Assembly: GCA_023053685.1 (NCBI GenBank)
Contig: JALIGW010000058.1
Coordinates: forward strand, 439,001-503,000
DNA length: 64,000 nucleotides
Reading direction: 5' to 3'
Source: Diadophis punctatus similis
Taxonomy: Eukaryota; Chordata; Lepidosauria; Squamata; Dipsadidae
Shown: piece by piece, positions 1 through 11,508 of the stretch
How the letters are laid out: each line of letters begins with the position of its first letter
Position numbering within the stretch: position 1 is the first letter of the stretch
The notes under the pieces: generated by a model
The model's input: only the letters and a program-made list of their open reading frames with translations
What the model was told of the DNA's origin: nothing
Databases searched by the model: none
Translations under genes and position numbers: made by a program

Positions 1-39
1 CGTGAGGCGAGAGGAGCGCGGCCGGGTCCGGCCGTCCCG
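1..39 (+). other. NCOA5: probable NCOA5 untranslated exon 1 (partial)
   Basis: The window opens in GC-rich sequence that ends at a strong splice donor at position 40. The next exon on this strand has its acceptor at 3805 and carries the start codon 29 bases further in, so this would be 5' UTR. The assignment rests on donor strength and gene structure; a transcript would confirm it. Confidence 0.5.
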
Positions 40-960
40 GTGAGTGAGCGAGCGCGGCGGCGGCGTCCCTGGCGCGCGGGGGCGGGGCGGGGGTTGGCGG
101 GCGCTCCTCCCCCTCCACCCTCCTCCGCGAGGCCGGCAATAAACGCTCCTTCCCGCCTGTGGCTGTTGTGTTCTTTGGCGCTCGTGCCCGCCTCCTCCGC
201 GCGCGCCCCCGACACCCCCATCCCCGCCCGCTCGTCGCAGGTGGAAGCGGGTCCCACGCGGAGACCCAGAATCCCCCCCCCCCGCAGCAGGCCAGGCATT
301 TGGGCCTCGGAGTCTCCCGGGCGCGGAGTCCCGGCGAAGGGGGGGGGGGAAGGCGGCGGCGGCCTGTGAAGGGTCCCTGGGTCTCGGAGCCCTTTGGGCG
401 TCGGCAGAGGGAGGTCGGCCGGAGCTCCTGTCCCCGGAAGCCCCTCCCGGAGCAGCGCCCGGATCTCCCGCGGCTGAGAAGGGCCGGTCGGGAGGGGAGC
501 CGCCGCCCTCGCTCCTCCCGCGCTGCCCTCGCTCCTCCCTGGGGGGATTTCGGTGTTTCGGCGCCTGAATCGCTGCGGCTGCATCCCCGGATCCGTTTTG
601 CGGGGGCTTCGCTTGAGAGACGGAAGGAAGGAAGGCGGTGTTTTTGCGAGCCCTGCCTGAACTCGTCCCCGCGTCCTTTCCCTGGCAGTGAGGCGCCCAA
701 GCGGCGCTCCCCCCCCCCCCCTCGGCCTCTGGGTGTCCCTCACGCCACGGACTCCCAAGACTCCTGTGCGGTGCTGTGGTCGCCCGCCCCCCGCCAGTGC
801 TAACCAGGCCCGTCCTCGGCTGCGTCCTCGGGGTGGGGGGGATCCGAGCCAAAGGTTCCCCCGCCGGCTTTTCCTTCAGGTCCCGAAGAGGCTGCGAGGG
901 GGAACTTGGCTGCCGGACCCTCGGGGGAATTGAGGGGGGGGCAGAGCTGGGGGGGGCAGG
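1..960 (+). promoter_or_regulatory. NCOA5: CpG-rich 5' end of NCOA5 (exon 1 and start of intron 1)
   Basis: The first 960 bases are very GC-rich with many CpG dinucleotides, typical of the CpG island at a housekeeping promoter. A consensus donor (CCCG then GTGAGTGAG) at 39/40 would end a non-coding first exon. Family knowledge: mammalian NCOA5 begins with an untranslated exon. The transcription start is probably just left of the window or within the first 30 bases. No TATA box is visible. The long open frames through this region (40-369, 159-803) reflect GC richness and show no homology I recognise. Confidence 0.6.
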
Positions 961-1493
961 GAAACGGGCGGGGCGCTCTAGCCAAGGCGGCCCTTTGGGA
1001 ACGCAATATAATTCCTTCAGCCCAAAGAAGAACCGAAAGTTTTGTGCATTTCTGTAGAATTGGGCAAAGGGCATTATAAGTAGATCTGCAACCAAGAAGT
1101 GGAAACGGAAGAAGGAAGAAAGGAGATGCTTCCAAGAGTCCCGAGCCGTCCTTCAAGCTACCTGTGTTGGGCTCGGGGCTGCTCAGCATAATCGGCAAAC
1201 AAAATGTGTAAAGTGTTGAAGAGAAAGGACTCTGTGTCAGCAAGCTAGCATTATTCTGAAAGGAAGGCCTCCCTGGGTGAGGAGAACCGGGTCTGTCTTC
1301 CAAAGCCATCTTCTCCCACGGAAGAGGAAAGGGCCGTCGTCCTCTCTGCTCCACCCGGCTGGCACAGTGCAGGTTGCTAGAGAGCCATTGAGACCAGACA
1401 TCTGCCTGCGCCCAATGGAAGGAAGAGGGTGGGCTGAAGGCTGCTTCTTCAGCGCTGGGTCCCAGGCACCGTTTATTGTAATGCCTTTTCTCT

Positions 1494-1526
1494 TCCTTCC
1501 TTCCTTCCTTCCTTCCTTCCTTCCTT
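1494..1526. repeat. (TTCC)n microsatellite
   Basis: Seven to eight TTCC units in NCOA5 intron 1. Confidence 0.9.
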
Positions 1527-1721
1527 GAATACGCTTTTGCTTCGAGGAAGGAGGTCAGGGGGCATATTTCTTTCCTATTTCCAGCACCCTTTCCCCCTCA
1601 CACACCCCCAAGAGCTAGGAAGAGGGAGGGTGGTGCAGCAACGCAGGGGCTGAGCTCCGCTGGCTCTGGCGGCCATCAGAAGGAGCTCTGCAGCTAGAAA
1701 CCCCTTTCCCCCTCTTCAGGC

Positions 1722-1890
1722 CGTCCTCGGGTTATGACCTCGGTGGAGACTGGGATTGCCATTGCAGATCAATGCAGTCCTAAACGAGATGCCGTATGAC
1801 CACACTGACTTAATGACTGCAGTCCCAGCATTCCCCATTGTGGTCGTTAACTGAGAATCGCAGGTCGTTAAGCAAGCACCTGCCCCAATC
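1722..1890. repeat. unclassified interspersed repeat in NCOA5 intron 1
   Basis: Contains GTCCTCGGGTTATGACC, GTCGTTAACTGAG and GTCGTTAAGCAAGCA. The same GTTAAGTGA/TTAACAACTG-type phrases recur at 54456-54690, so this looks like a family of dispersed copies. No terminal repeats or coding capacity are seen; its class is unknown to me. Confidence 0.5.
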
Positions 1891-2520
1891 CAGGCCATTC
1901 CGGGCTTGGCCCCCTCAGAGCCCCGAGCCTCATTAGGGTTATAACTGCCCCCTGCTCCCCACACCTCCCTATCTCCCCTCACCATTTCTGCCCTTTGGCC
2001 TCCCTGCCCTCCGCCTTGCTGTTCAGCAAGCAGCCCCAGAACCATCCTGGCCTGCTTGCAGTGCTCTGGAAAGCTGTAGCCCCCTCAGCCAGTCCCAGCC
2101 GCAGTCGTCCTGGAGCCCTTGCGCTCCGAGACCCCTGCTGCCCTCTGCTCCAACGCCCCGGCTGCCCGCTTGCCCCCACTGGTGATGAGCCGTGCCCAGC
2201 CCGGCCCTTTGTGCCACATCGGAAGCTGCTCCCTGGCTTGCGTCTGCTGCTTGAGGTGCGCCAGAGAGTCCCCAGCCCAACTTCGAACGGTTGTACCTGG
2301 CTGGATCTAGCAGGACCAGAATAGAGCCGGAAGGCGGTGGTGAGAGTAGAGGCCCCGGAGGGAAAGTGGCCGTTGCCAGGAGATGTGCTGTAATTCCAGG
2401 GGACACTGAGGCTGGAGGGGATGGGGGATGGGCAGCTTCCACTGACCCTTGCTGGGCTTACACTTGGACAGGGGGTGGATGGGATGACCCCCAAGATTGC
2501 TCTTAACGCTCAATCAATTT

Positions 2521-2650
2521 CAATCAGAATAGAGCTGGAAGGGACCTTGGAGGTCTTCTAGTCCAACCCCCTGCTCAAGACCCCATACCGTTTCAGACAA
2601 ATAGCTGTCCAATAGCCAGGAGTTTACTCAGCCTCAGCTTTACTCAGGTC
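2521..2650 (-). mobile_element. CR1 LINE 3'-end fragment
   Basis: Contains the reverse complement of the CR1 3' end: AGCTGGAAGGGACCTTGG then TCTTCTAGTCCAACCCCC. This block recurs at more than ten places in the window. It is 5'-truncated and abuts a SINE fragment on its right. Confidence 0.85.
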
Positions 2651-2775
2651 TGAAAAATGGGGACCCAGATTGTTGCGAGTGGGTGGGCAAGATGCTGACT
2701 CTGTAGACCGCCCAGAGGGGGCTGTAAAGCACTATGGAGCCGTATATGAGCCTAAGTGTTATTGCTCAAGTGGGC
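2651..2775 (+). mobile_element. tRNA-derived SINE, 3' half
   Basis: Matches the 3' part of the SINE seen complete at 53335-53570: AAATGGGGACCCAGATTGTT, GACTCTGTAGACCGCC, GTAAAGCACTATGGAG and the tail GTGTTATTGCT. The tRNA-like head is missing. Confidence 0.75.
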
Positions 2776-3805
2776 ATTTTTATTTAGTCGGGGAAATGAC
2801 CTGCTGATGTCCCAGCAGAGCTGTGATTGGGCCCATGGCTGGGGAGAGAAGCGGGTACCCCTTTGGAGGCAGCCCAATCCAGGGAGTGGAAGGAGGGCTC
2901 TGGGTGGCCCCGAGGAGCCTCGGCAGAGCCTTGGGGGACATTCCTGGCACTTCCCTCCCTCAAAGACCAAGCCCGTCTCTCCTGGCTTGGGATGAAGTTG
3001 TGTGTGCCTCAGTGGTTTCTGCGTGTGTCGGCTCCCTTTGGGGTCTCTCTCTCTCTGTCCCCTTCTGCCGCCTCTCCTCTGAAAACAACGGGGAGCCATT
3101 TTGGAGAAGCATCTGCTCCAAATTCTGCATGGGGAACTGGCAGGCCCTCCGCCCTGGGAGGGCTCTGGGGCCAGGAGGGGTCCAGCGGTCGCAGCCCAGT
3201 AGGAGAACCTGCCTCTCCAGACATGGATGACCCAGGCTGAGCAGAAGTGAGGTTTCTACTCTTTCACTGGGGTGGGGGGGGCGGGGGGGGGCCCACGCTG
3301 TAAGTATTTCCAGAGGCCTGTGGAGGCCGGTCCCAACTGAGAAAGAAGCCCGGGGTGTGTGTGCTGGTGGGGAGTTCCTCCTCTTCTTCCTTCCCTCTGA
3401 CTTCCCTCCTCGCGATCCTTTTTTTGCGTCTCTCGAAACAGCCATTTAAAGGAAAAAATGGTGCCGTTGCTTTGTTTATATATTCAGATTTGTATAATTA
3501 ATCGAGGCAGGCTTTGACGGCCGGATTCCACCAGGGAAGGGGTCCCTTCCCAGCCCGTTTGCGGGGGCCGCGTTTGTGTGGTGAAGCAGGTGAGAGGCTT
3601 AGCTGTGTTGGGGGCTGCCTCAGAACGGAGGCCTTCCCCGGCCGTCTCTGCCTGCCGGATCCTGGATGCAAATAAAGGTTTTTTGACGCTCGTTGGTTCC
3701 TTGCGTGGATTTCCTGGCTTCACGTTTGTTGCTTTCTTTTCAATATACTGATGATCTTTTCTTTGTTTCATAGCATTGAACAGATGGGTTGATTATTCTT
3801 TTCAG

Positions 3806-3872
3806 ATATTAATAAAGCAGCGGAAAGAAGAGAAATGAATAAGCCTCCCTCAAGGTCCAGCCCATCGCGAAG
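3806..3872 (+). CDS. NCOA5: NCOA5 exon 2: start codon and first residues
   Basis: The acceptor TTCTTTTCAG ends at 3805. ATG at 3835 begins MNKPPSRSSPSR, close to mammalian MNTAPSRPSPTR, which fixes the start. Bases 3806-3834 are 5' UTR. The donor GTAAAG is at 3873; the exon ends after two bases of an Arg codon. Confidence 0.88.
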
Positions 3873-6800
3873 GTAAAGTACTCTGAAGCAACCAGTTGCC
3901 TGGCTCAGCGGCGCTGCCTCCCAGGCCCCGACGGAACCTCTCCGAGGGGAATCTGGCGGGATTCCCAGCCCTGGCAAACCTCCCGGGCGCCTCAGGTGAG
4001 GGTGGAGAGCATGCCTCTCTTTTCGACTCGGGGGCGTCCCTGGGGAGCGCCTCGGGTGGCCCCACCATGGGCCGCCATGGGGGTTGCGTTGAGGGCAGAG
4101 ACCTCAGGGGAGCAGCTCCCCTTACGGAGGCGGCCCTGGTTTGCCACCACGTTGCCCCGAAGATGGATGCGAGATCTCCTTTGGCAGAGGATTCTTCGGT
4201 CCTCCCTTGGCACTCCACCTGCGTTGTGCCCACCACACATGGGCGCTTCTGTCGGCATCAGCACAGAACTGCGCAGCCTCTGACCTGAAGACCCTTCCCA
4301 CCAGGGCAGGAGCTGGGACGTACCGGGGGACCCTGGGTCAAAGCGCAAGCACGGGCCCAAGCATTGCTCTTGATGCTGGTGGGCAGCGCGCACGCGGGTG
4401 CCTGAGCCTGGCTTTCTCTGGAGGCTGTGGGCAGCGCGCATGCAGGTGCCTGGGCATTGCCTTGACCCCAGCCGGTGGGAAGAAAGCGACAGTGTTGGGG
4501 AGTGGGTGGGGGGGTCATCTGGTTGGAGTCCTTCCGGAGCTCCTGTCGCCTGTCTACATCTGCCGAGCGCAGCGGAGGGCTTCGCCCCAACTTCTCTTTA
4601 CGGTTCTACCTGCTGATGTCGGGCCCCAAATTTGCCTGGCTCTTCTTTAAGCAGACTTTGGGCATCCTTTCCGATTCTCTGGCCCTTCTTGTACCCCCCT
4701 GGAATAGACGGTTCATTTGGACTTTGCGAAATCAGACTTTACTTATGGAAGTCAAAGAATCCCTAAGTATATTGTCCTAATCGGCACAAAGCTTTCGGTG
4801 AGGGATACCACGTATTAAAGTGCAGTCATTCCACGTCTCCTGAATTCCCCACGGGTCTCTGTGCATCAGGGCAGGGACCTCTTCCAGTTATTCCCGAGGC
4901 AGCTGCAGCCGGGGCTCCAGCAGCGCTGATGCTGTGGTGGGGAGGGCTTCCTTGGCTGTTTTGGCCCTTCTGGAAGATCGGCTCTCCCTGCCTGTCTCTC
5001 GGGAGTTTGGCCCACTCCTCTCCTATAAGCAGGGCCGTGTTGTGGCTCCCGGGAAGTGCAACCGTGGCATTTTCAAAGTGGGGAGTTGCTCCAGGCTGGT
5101 AGGGGATGTCTTCCCCTTCCCCCAGGACGCTCAGCTTCCACCAACCACCGGCTTCGGTGGCCCCATAAACGTCCTTCGGGGCCATGGTGGGTCTTGCTGA
5201 AGTCCAGGAGCGGGTCCCAAGGCTGAGCCATCCTCCTGGGCTGCTCATGCCAGCCTCCTTTTGGAGCAAGGCGCTGTTAATGCTTGGGGTCTCGCCGGGG
5301 CCTCCTTGCCAGGGAAGGGAGGGGCGTGTAGGGCTGAAGGCGCCTCTTTCCTGCCTTGGGAATCTTCCATTGTTTGCCTTGCGCTGCTTGCTCGCTCTGG
5401 AGATGAGCACTAGGCCACACCCCAGAGGGAGGCCAAGATTGCGCGGCTGCCTTTCTAGACTTTGACGTGGACAACGGTCTGGCTCACTCCCCTGACCCCC
5501 TTCCCTCTTAAGGGCTTTTCCCGGTCCTTCCGGCAGGGAGCCCATCCCTTTTGGCGAGAGAGATGCGCGGAGGGATCGCTCTCCCAACCGGGGCAGCCCA
5601 CGCAGAGATGGCAGGAACGGCCGAGATTCCCGGGACGGACGGGACCTTCGGGCGCGAGAGTTGCGGGGGGGCAGAGATCACCGAGACACCAGAGATTCCC
5701 GGGATGTGCGAGATTCCCGAGAGCCTCTCTACGACCACCGCTTCAGGGAGGCCAGAGAGCCCCAGTACAGGTAGGCGTAGGGGGAGGTGGGCTGGTGGGC
5801 GAGGGGTCGGGCCCCACCCGGCTGACGGGCTTCTGCTGGCCACTCTGCAGGAGAGAGGAAGGCTATGACCGCTATGCCCGTCCGGACGACTATTGCCGCA
5901 GGCGGGAGGAGCCCTCTTACGACCGCTATGGGGACACCGTGGACAGGCCCGCCGTGAGCACCGAAGGTCAGGCACCGCCCAGCTGCGTGTGGGGGGTGGT
6001 GGGAGGCGAGGGCCGGCCCTCATGCTGGCGACCTTCCCTGCAGAGCGCATGAAGAGAGAGGAGAGGCGCCGGGAAGAGCTCTACCGACAGTTCTTTGAGG
6101 ACATCAAGAAGTGCATCGATGCTGAGCGGCCGGTGGATTGCTCCGTCATCGTGGTGAACAAGCAGACCAAGTAGGTGGCTGGGGGGGGGCATCAGCTGGG
6201 CAGGGCCAGCCTAGGGGAGGGTCCTTTTTCAGGGCCCTGGCGGTGCCCTTTGGCAGACGCCCCAGGCAGACTCTGTTATCTGGGCTTCTGTCCGACGCAG
6301 GGATTACGCCGAGTCGGTGGGGCGCAAGGTGCGCGACCTGGGCATGATGGTGGACCTGATCTTTCTCAACTCGGAGATGTCCTTGCAGCAAGCCCTGGAT
6401 GACGTGAGCCAGGGGGGCTCTGCCTTCGCCATCGTCATCACCCCCCAGCACCAGGTCCACCACTCCTGCACCGTCAACATCATGTTCGGCACCCCCCAAG
6501 GTAGAGGCTCCTCCGCCGGCCCCACTCGGTGTGTCCAGGGAGGGCTGGGCAGGCCCCCCGTCACTTGGCTTTAGGCTTAGTGCAGGCCAGCCAGGCTGAC
6601 CGGCTCAGCGGTTTGATTAGGCAGGGCATAATTGGCATCGTGCAAGCTGCCTGGGGTGTGTGTGGTCAGGTTGTGTTTGCGGTTGGCAGAAAACTCTTTC
6701 TGGCCTCAATTAGGCCTCATAACCCACCACCACCACCACCAAAGCAGGCCTTGAGGTGCTACATGAGTCGTGCCATCTTCTGTGCTCTTTGCCTTTGGAT

Positions 6801-8586
6801 CCCGAGCGGATCCCACCCTTCCTGGTCCTCCAAATTCAGACCAAAATTGGGTCATTCGGCTGTTTCATTTGGGATTTAATTCTATTGAAAAATTTGAGGC
6901 GGGAGATTGACTGGGGGATCTCGGCCAGAAGACCCTTGGCAAAGATTGGTCAGGCATTCAGCGAGGTTAAAACACACAAAAGCCTCCAGCATGGCGGGAG
7001 GGGGGCCCTGCAGGAAGCCCCCTCACTCAGTCTGGTCCACTTCCGCAGAATCCTATCCAGTTTGTGTGAGAGGCAGTCCGGGTGTTAACTCTGGGCACTG
7101 CGGGGAGTTAGGCTTTTTGTGCCCCAATCCCGCTTGGTTCCCTCCCTGTGAGTATTATGGGCTGTGGCAGCCTCTTTAGGAGGACCCCAGGTGGACTTAA
7201 CCTCTCTGCCCCCCTCCCCCCCGGCTTTGTTCCTGTGCGATGCACAGTAGGTGGTTGCCTCCCCCCTGCCTCACTCGCCCATCCTGTGGCTCTCACAATG
7301 CCATGAAAGGTTGGTGTGTGTGTGTGTGTATGTGTGTCCGTGTCCCAGGGTCTACCTGGGTTTCTCCTCCTGCTTGATACAGATGGGTTTTCTTTTCGGG
7401 ATGGGCTGGATCCACGGTATTCTAGTTTTCTTTCAATTGTAAGCTGCCCAGAGCAGCGAATTGGACGCAGGGGTGACTCACGGCCCGCGGCGGCTTCTCC
7501 TCTTCCTCCCACTCAGAGCACCGGAACATGCCGCAGGCTGACGCCATGGTGCTGGTGGCCAAGAACTACGAGCGCTACAAGTCTGAGGTCCGCGAGAAGG
7601 AGCGGGAGGAGATCGCCAGGCGGGCGGCCAAGATGGCCGACGAGACCATCTTGCAGGAGCGAGAGCGCCCCATGCCAGCCGAGGAGGGTCTCCGCGGGGC
7701 CCACCCCCCAGCCATGCAGGCCCTCCTGAACCTGCTGGCAGACAACCGCTACCTGACCGGGGAGGAGACGGACAAGATCATCAACTACCTGCGGGAACGC
7801 AAGGAACGGCAGCTGCGCGCCACTGCCGATCCACTTCCCGGTAAGCCCTGGCTGAGGGGGCAGCCTGGCCCCCTGTTGCCCCTACAGAATGCTGGGTGGG
7901 GGCAGGGCAGTTGAGATCCAGAAGGCTGTGGGGCAGGGCTCACCTTGCCGGCTTCCCTCCTCGCAGCTTCGCTTCCCAGGCAGACGATGGGAGCAGCGTC
8001 GGGATCCTTGGTGCCCGCTTCCCAGGGGCACCAGAGCGTCCAGCCTCTGCCGGCCTCTGCCGCAGCCACCGGGCCCTCCAACCCTCAGCAGGAGCTGCAG
8101 GCCAAGATCCTCAGCCTCTTCAACAGCGGGTCGGCCACCTCTGCGGTGAACGTGGCGGCCGGGGGCGGCTCAGGTGTGGGGGTGTCTCAAAATCCAGGGT
8201 TTGCTTCTGGGCCCAGCACGCCCGGCCGCGCCCCCCAGCTGGGCGTGGCTGGCGTCCCCCAGTCTCAGCAGCGAGGTCCATCCCAGGCCGCCCAGTTCCC
8301 CAACCATCCGGGTTCCTCCAGGGTGGCCGGTCCCCGACCTTCGGCTACCCCCCAGCCATCCCAGCCCCTTTACCAGAGCCGGCCCCCTGCGCCCAATAAT
8401 GCGGCTGCCTCGCGCCCGGCACCATCCCTGGGGATCAACTTTGACAACCCCAGCGTGCAGAAGGCCTTGGACACCCTGATCCAGAGCGGCCCCGCACTCT
8501 CCCATCTGGTGAACCAGACGGTGGGCCAGGCCCGGGCAGTGCCCCCTGCCCAGCAGGCCTTGGGCTCCTACCAGCGGCATTACTGA
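3835..8586 (+). CDS. NCOA5: NCOA5, nuclear receptor coactivator 5 (complete coding region, 7 exons)
   Basis: NCOA5 is a nuclear coregulator that binds nuclear receptors, including estrogen receptors, without the usual ligand-controlled AF2 contact. Coding exons are 3835-3872, 5537-5770, 5851-5966, 6044-6170, 6301-6500, 7517-7840 and 7967-8586. They total 1659 nt (552 residues plus TGA), all with GT-AG introns and matching phases. Residues 13-90 are rich in RD dipeptides. Residues 130-157 form a basic, charged helix. Residues 159-236 match the anticodon-binding-like domain (PVDCSVIVVNKQTK, VGRKVRDLGM). LLNLL at 308-312 is the single LxxLL receptor-binding motif. The tail is Gln/Pro/Ser-rich and ends GSYQRHY as in mammals. 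It is slightly shorter than human (about 579), mainly in the RD region. The gene looks intact and functional. Confidence 0.96.
5537..5770 (+). CDS. NCOA5: NCOA5 exon 3: RD-repeat region
   Basis: The exon completes the Arg codon and reads EPIPFGERDARRDRSP, then a run of RD-containing repeats (GRDSRDGRDLR, HRDTRDSRDVRDSR) and ends in ...REAREPQY. Acceptor CGGCAG at 5531-5536, donor GTAGGC at 5771. Arg/Asp dipeptide tracts are typical of splicing-associated and coregulator proteins. The repeat array is shorter than I recall for the human protein. Confidence 0.93.
5851..5966 (+). CDS. NCOA5: NCOA5 exon 4
   Basis: Reads RREEGYDRYARPDDYCRRRE then EPSYDRYGDTVDRPAVSTE. The DRY repeats and DDYCRR match the mammalian protein. 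Acceptor CTCTGCAG ends at 5850, donor GTCAGG at 5967. Confidence 0.93.
6044..6170 (+). CDS. NCOA5: NCOA5 exon 5: charged helix and start of ABD-like domain
   Basis: Encodes ERMKREERRREELYRQFFED, then the start of the anticodon-binding-like domain PVDCSVIVVNKQTK. Donor GTAGGT follows ACCAA at 6170, splitting a Lys codon. Confidence 0.95.
6301..6500 (+). CDS. NCOA5: NCOA5 exon 6: ABD-like domain core
   Basis: Encodes DYAESVGRKVRDLGMMVDLI, then a Ser/Leu/Gln-rich helix, AFAIVITPQHQ and NIMFGTPQ. This is the class II tRNA-synthetase anticodon-binding fold found in NCOA5 without a synthetase domain. It is nearly identical to mammals over its length. Confidence 0.95.
7517..7840 (+). CDS. NCOA5: NCOA5 exon 7: coiled region and LxxLL motif
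   Basis: Encodes EHRNMPQADAMVLVAKNYER, a KER/EER-rich helix (EVREKEREEIARR), then LLNLLADNRYLTGEETDKII. The LLNLL at residues 308-312 is the nuclear-receptor box (LINLL in human). The linker RPMPAEEGLRGAHPPA differs from mammals. Donor GTAAGC at 7841. Confidence 0.95.
7967..8586 (+). CDS. NCOA5: NCOA5 exon 8: Q/S/P-rich C-terminus and stop
   Basis: Encodes a low-complexity segment with the conserved island QQELQAKILSLFNSG and the C-terminal block GINFDNPSVQKALDTLIQSG...GSYQRHY, followed by TGA at 8584. The low-complexity linkers are divergent and Pro/Gln/Ala-rich; the islands are nearly invariant from snakes to humans. Confidence 0.95.
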
Positions 8587-9085
8587 TCCCGCTGGGCTTT
8601 TGGCTGCCCGCTGCTGAATGTTTTGGATGGTGCATGTCTCTCCCCCTCTCCTCCCCGGGCAGACTAGGGCTGGAGAAGGCAGCGACCCCCCCCCACCACC
8701 ACCCCCGTCCCTCACGGCCTGTTCCTTCCTTTTCAGTTGGGAAGGGGACCAAGAAGGGGTACACTTTCCTGAGCAACAAGGAGCAGGCCAGAGCTGGCAA
8801 AGGGGGGTGGGTGGGCTCAAGGGCCGATCTGAGCGTGTGGCTGCTCGAGAGTTTTTCTGGCTGGCCTGTGACACCTCCCCCCCCCCCCTTTGGTTTAATG
8901 TTGTAAACTTTGAAAGTTAAGTTTTGGGGGCCCTCAGATGCCCCTTTCTTTTCCAAGTGGCTCTTGGCAGAGACCGATTCCTGGAGCTGTTCTGTTCTTT
9001 GATGGTTCAGTTGTGTAGAAGCCTCCTCTGTCCTGTTAGCAGGAGGACATAACTTTTTAATAAAATTTACATAATGTATATATAC
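8587..9085 (+). other. NCOA5: NCOA5 3' UTR
   Basis: About 500 bases after the stop, with C-runs and then an AT-rich end containing AATAAA. No other gene signal is seen here. Confidence 0.8.
9059..9064 (+). terminator. NCOA5 polyadenylation signal AATAAA
   Basis: AATAAA sits in AT-rich sequence about 475 bases after the NCOA5 stop. GT-rich sequence follows within 30 bases (ATGTATATATACG), as expected for cleavage. Confidence 0.8.
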
Positions 9086-9657
9086 GCCCATGTATATATT
9101 AAAAATGGCCGTTTCAGTTATTTCAGACTGGCTGAGGGAGTTTTGTGTCTCACGGGAGTGCCACGGATTAGCTGCCATGGCGCCCATGCCCCCCCCCTCC
9201 GTTGGCCTGCCAGGGATCGTCTGGTGCGCTTGGCGGCTCCCCCCCCCCCCGGCTCAGTTTGCGAAGTGGCCGCCTGCCGTTCCCTCCAGAGAGGTTCCTC
9301 CCTTTGCAAAAGGCAACTGGAGCCGCTTCGGTTCTTGGGTGGGTGAGAAGCGAAACGCTTTGAAAGAAGGCAGCCCAGGAACTCCAGTTGCCTTTTGGGA
9401 CAACCAGGATCTCCACGGACGTCCCGCCTTCCATGACCCCAAGCAGGGTCAGCTTTTGCTTAGGATCAGCTCTTGCCCGACCTGAAGATGCCGGCAACGG
9501 GAGCTCCTTTCCTTGCAGGCTGCATCCTCTTTCATTCGGAGCCGAACTGTTGTGGTTCTCCAGCCCTTTGTTGGGGCCTTGCTTAGCAGGGGCCTTAATT
9601 TTATGCTTGCTTGATTTTTTTTAAACTCTGCAGTCTGTTAAAATTGTCCTTCTGGTC

Positions 9658-10016
9658 CAAGGTTGTCAAACTCAAGGCCCGCAGGCCGGATCTGGCCAGC
9701 AGGGTGCTTACATCTGGCCCATGGGGCCACCCTGAAAACAGCAAAGGACCGGCCCACGGTGCCTCTGCCAGCAAAAACAGCTCGCAAGGGCGACGCACAG
9801 CCCTCCCCGGCTCCGTTTTCGCTGGCAGAGGGTTGCAGGAGGCTGTCGCAGTTGAAAACGGAGCTTAGTAGCCCTTTTTCACTGGCAGAGCGCTCAGGCC
9901 CCCACAGGCGCCCCTGGCACGAGTGACGTTGAGCTGGCCACACGCCCACCCTGGCCCCTCGAGGTCAAACAACCCTGATGCCGCGGTCCTCAATGAAATC
10001 AAGTTTGATGCCTCCG
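9658..10016. mobile_element. non-autonomous hAT element with near-perfect 8-bp TSD
   Basis: The element begins CAAGGTTGTCAAACTCAAGG and ends with TTTGATGCCTCCG. It is flanked by TTCTGGTC (9650-9657) and TTCTAGTC (10017-10024), an 8-bp duplication with one mismatch. It shares CTGGCAGAG, CTCAATGAAATC and the terminal sequence with an inverted copy at 27740-28027. There is no transposase frame. Eight-bp duplications and CAGGGG-like ends are hAT features. Confidence 0.75.
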
Positions 10017-10024
10017 TTCTAGTC

Positions 10025-11508
10025 CGTTCCCTTTGGAATTGTTATCTGCTCGGAGGGCCGGTTTTCCTGGGGGGAAGGTGGCTGAATGGCTGAAGCGAGG
10101 GCAGAAGTCCCTCCTCTGAGCACCGTCTGATATTCCACACCAGATTCAGGCCATGAACATTAAGAGAATAATTTGACCTGGAAAAGCCCGAACAAACTTT
10201 CCTCCTTCAGTATCTCCCCCCGCCCCCCCCCCCGTGGGTCACAGCTTCTCTCTTAACAACCATTTTAGAATATTTTCCGAAGTTTTTCTTCATTTCCACA
10301 CCACCTTCTTTCAAATGGCCATCCAAGCTGGCTCTTCCGGTCCAGAATAACTACAAACAACCTGGCAGGCGTAATGTCAAAGTGGGGGGGGGGGGAAGGG
10401 AAGGGAACCAGGAAGAATGAAAAGGAGGCGCCGTTAGTAAAAGGCCCAACGGCAGTGAAGTTGAAGGTTTCCTGGCCGAGCATGGGAGGAAACAGGCTGG
10501 TTCGCTCTGGGCAGAAGTCCCGGGGAGCAGGGGGTGGGCATCAGCTGCACAGATGAAAGCAAGGGTGGGGGTCTTTGGCTGATAGGCTATGGTATCCTGG
10601 GACATCTGAGGCAGCAGGGAGGGGGATGGTGGAAGTCTTGTGGGGAGGGGGCTGTTGCCTGGAGCAATGAGCACCAGCCTGGCCTTGCCCAAATTCTGGT
10701 TGCTCGGAAGCCCAGGGCGACCAGCGTGGCCCACTTTCCCTTCTGCCCAACCTGCCCTGCCCTGTAAAGGAGACTTGTGGGGGCAGGGGGAGTGCCAGCT
10801 ACTCCCCAGCTCAAAGGAAACCTTTGCCCTGCTGCGCCCTCAAGCTGGTCCAAGGATGCGTTCAAGGCAGGAGCGCCCACGGGCAAGGGGCACAGGAGCC
10901 TCTGCCACGCACAGACTGGCCCCTGGATCACAACCAGGCAGGATTTAGCCCCGTTGTAGCCCCTAATTGAGGCTCATGTTCCCCGTGTGCACGGATGCGC
11001 CTCAGAGTTCCCATCGCTCCCTACTTCCCCTTCAGGGCAGGTGAGCCTGCTTCCAGCATTTCCATCATCTGAAATTCTGGGGCCAGCAGGGCAGGGAGCC
11101 CAGAACCCCCCGCAAGGGGACTCTGCCAGTATGTTGCCGGCTCTGGGGAGGGCAGAGCAGTCCTGCGAGGCTCTCTCTCCGCCAGGCATCCAGAGGCCGG
11201 GAACATCCGGGCATCGGCGGTAGCCTTCCGAGAGCCCTGCTTTCCAGGGAGGCCCTGGAAGCTGTGATGCCCAGGAGGGTCCCTGCCCACAGTGGCTAAA
11301 GGTGGGTTACTCTCCTGCCGGCTGAGGTGAAGGGAAGGGAAAAGCGCAGCAGGGTCCTCTACTCTTCTTGGGAGGTTGAGAGCTTGTGGAAGAGCGGACC
11401 GGCAGCGCCATCTTGTGGAGGCTGCCTAGAAGAGGAGAGCTCCAGGCCCCCAACTCACCTGAGTTCCCCGGCCCGACTCAGAACAGCTCCAGCAAGGAAA
11501 TCAGAAGG
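10025..11508. other. intergenic sequence, nothing recognised
   Basis: GC-moderate unique-looking sequence between the two genes. Six-frame reading shows only short, overlapping frames without recognisable domains. A G-run of about 13 bases lies near 10384. Confidence 0.5.

Noticed and set aside
3484..3771. Small frame in NCOA5 intron 1 on the minus strand
   Set aside because: No homology, no repeat of the pattern elsewhere, and it ends within the run-up to the exon 2 acceptor.
5508..6050. 180-codon frame antisense to NCOA5
   Set aside because: It is a shadow of the NCOA5 RD-repeat exons, whose sense frame is conserved.
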